36,728 bases of DNA from Chlorobaculum sp. 24CR (GTDB taxonomy: Bacteria; Bacteroidota; Chlorobiia; Chlorobiales; Chlorobiaceae): NCBI RefSeq assembly GCF_004118635.1, contig NZ_SDGU01000037.1, positions 1 to 36,728 of the forward strand, read 5' to 3'. Position numbers and translations under genes: made by a program. Position 1 is the stretch's first letter. Every line of letters starts with the position of its first letter. The notes beneath the pieces are model-generated. The model was not told the DNA's origin. It was given only the letters and a program-made list of their open reading frames with translations, and ran no database searches. Below are positions 35,498-36,728 of this stretch, in pieces.

Positions 35498-36424
35498 ATG
35501 AGCTTTGACGGAAAAAGGCTCAAAAAAATCATCAGGGAGCGATCGGAAAAGGTATCCCAGAGCTTGACGTTCGAGGCGCTCAATCTTTTCGGCCTGGTGG
35601 TGCGGAAGCTGAACCGCCAACAGGCCCGGCGGCTGGGCGCGTTCGTCGGCGATTTCCTGCACCGCATTCTCGGTCTCCGGCGCGCGCTCGTTTACCGCAA
35701 CCTTAGTCTCACGTTTCCCGAAAAATCACCGGAGGAAATCCGCCGTATCGCAACGGCCATGTACCGGAACGTTGCCTCGACCTTTCTTGAAGTCATGCGT
35801 CTGCCGCTGATCCGGACCCGGGAGGATGCTGCTGCTCTGGTCGATATCGAAGGCGACGCTGCGTTCAGGGCGTGGCAGCGCTCCGGTGAGACTGGCGCGG
35901 TGTTTATCTCGGCCCATTATGGCAACTGGGAGCTGATGGCGATGGCTTTCGGCCTGATGATCCATCCCGTCACCATTATCGTCAAACGGCTGCGCAACCG
36001 GGTGATCGACACAAAGATGAACGAGTACCGCACGATGCGAGGGAACCGTATCGTTTACCCGGCCCAGTCGGTCAGGGAGGGGTTGCGGCTTTTGCAGAAG
36101 GGCGGGACGCTGGCCATTCTCGGCGACCAGTCCGATCCGGACGAAGCAAATTTCGACGAGTTCCTCGGACGGCGAGCCACCATTCTGCACGGCGCGGCGT
36201 TCTTTGCATTGCGAGCGAAAGTGCCGATGTTCATGCCCATCTGCACCAGCAATGGCGATGGCCGGTACACCATCACCGTCAGCACGATCGACACCTCCGA
36301 TCTGACGTTCAACAAGGAGGATATCGCCACGCTCGCCGTTCGCTACACCAGAGCCATCGAAGCCGAGATTCGCCGCCGTCCCGAAGAGTGGTTCTGGCTG
36401 CACAACCGCTGGAAGCGGGGATGA
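35498..36424 (+). CDS. LpxL/HtrB-type lipid A acyltransferase
   Basis: A 308-residue lysophospholipid-acyltransferase family protein. The catalytic HX4E is HYGNWE (His140 to Glu145). The family end WFWLHNRWKR is present, as are VIVKRLRN-like and GDQSDP segments around 156-220. It probably adds a secondary acyl chain to lipid A. An N-terminal amphipathic or hydrophobic segment lies at about 24-45. A GAGGTG motif precedes the ATG. It is divergent from rfaE2-tamB, which completes a lipopolysaccharide and outer-membrane group. Which acyl position is modified cannot be told from sequence. Confidence 0.9.
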   Translation: MSFDGKRLKKIIRERSEKVSQSLTFEALNLFGLVVRKLNRQQARRLGAFVGDFLHRILGLRRALVYRNLSLTFPEKSPEEIRRIATAMYRNVASTFLEVMRLPLIRTREDAAALVDIEGDAAFRAWQRSGETGAVFISAHYGNWELMAMAFGLMIHPVTIIVKRLRNRVIDTKMNEYRTMRGNRIVYPAQSVREGLRLLQKGGTLAILGDQSDPDEANFDEFLGRRATILHGAAFFALRAKVPMFMPICTSNGDGRYTITVSTIDTSDLTFNKEDIATLAVRYTRAIEAEIRRRPEEWFWLHNRWKRG

Positions 36425-36728
36425 GGCGTCTTTTCGTGTGTACGACTTGTTTGTAGCAACATTTCCTCTTTTCCCCATAAACTTCTGAATGAGATAACTC
36501 CAAAAAAAGCAAGAAATCAAGTTTCTTATTGACTTTCCCGCCCTCTACAAATACCCGCTTTGACCAGAACAATTTTGCTCCTCGCACGCTGATTTTTCAG
36601 TGCCAGTGACCTGCCCCCGTTTACAAGACCACTGAAGTGGACCCCAGCCGTCAGACAGAATCGGGTCGAGTTTAAGCTGGTAACTCGCCGTTGTTTCATG
36701 CAGCTGATTGCTGCTGTGTAACCTCTGA
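36425..36728. other. terminal intergenic stretch, possible insertion-sequence end
   Basis: No gene is recognised in the last 300 bp. At 36605-36650 two imperfect repeats, GTGACCTGCCCCC and GAAGTGGACCCC, resemble the C-run termini of IS3-like insertion sequences. The minus strand from 36722 to about 36640 is open and could read into a transposase-like frame beyond the window. A weak AAGAAA/TTTCTT hairpin lies near 36511-36527. This is suggestive only. Confidence 0.25.

Overview
The window reads as a high-GC chromosome segment of a green sulfur bacterium (Chlorobiaceae, most like Chlorobaculum/Chlorobium). This is an inference from gene style (ClpC with a UVR linker, TrpB2, PEP-CTERM proteins, weak Shine-Dalgarno signals, many intergenic palindromes), not from a database match. 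Most of it is housekeeping sequence broken up by small accessory regions.

Layout: (a) 1-2700 holds accessory genes: a 3' remnant of glycerol kinase, a Cys-rich CWC protein, a brnT/brnA toxin-antitoxin pair whose toxin is frameshifted, an MBL-fold hydrolase and a small exported cytochrome c. (b) 2898-8208, minus strand, is a compact RiPP-type operon and the most interesting part. A 95-residue precursor with four S-M-H-C-D-T-(W/Y) units is followed by a SPASM radical SAM enzyme, a YcaO protein and a B12-binding radical SAM enzyme that ends in a PqqD-like recognition domain. The three enzyme genes overlap by 4 bp each. (c) 8566-14577 carries an SDR-family protein, a hypothetical protein, clpC and trpB2, separated by terminators and dispersed palindromes. 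(d) 14760-16100 is an AT-rich island at the 3' side of tRNA-Leu(TAA), with two orphan genes and the remnant of an addiction-module antitoxin. (e) 16379-21978 carries thiL, ftsY, a DUF123 protein, pcm and a PpiD/SurA-like periplasmic foldase. (f) 22351-24430 carries two PEP-CTERM protein genes that share their upstream leaders, signal peptides and C-termini but have unrelated central parts. (g) 24695-29958, minus strand, is coaBC - uracil-DNA glycosylase - dnaB - ptsI. (h) 30105-36424 is an envelope group: rfaE2-tamB on the minus strand and a divergent LpxL/HtrB-type acyltransferase.

The RiPP operon can be read as a pathway. The repeated peptide is the substrate. The PqqD-like domain on the B12 enzyme probably holds it. 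The SPASM enzyme probably installs a radical-derived crosslink or similar change, the B12 enzyme probably methylates, and the YcaO protein probably activates a backbone amide with ATP. No exporter, protease or immunity gene is recognisable next to it. The second notable feature is the pair of PEP-CTERM leaders, which contain a 60-nt block identical in both copies with mutually exclusive pairing options.
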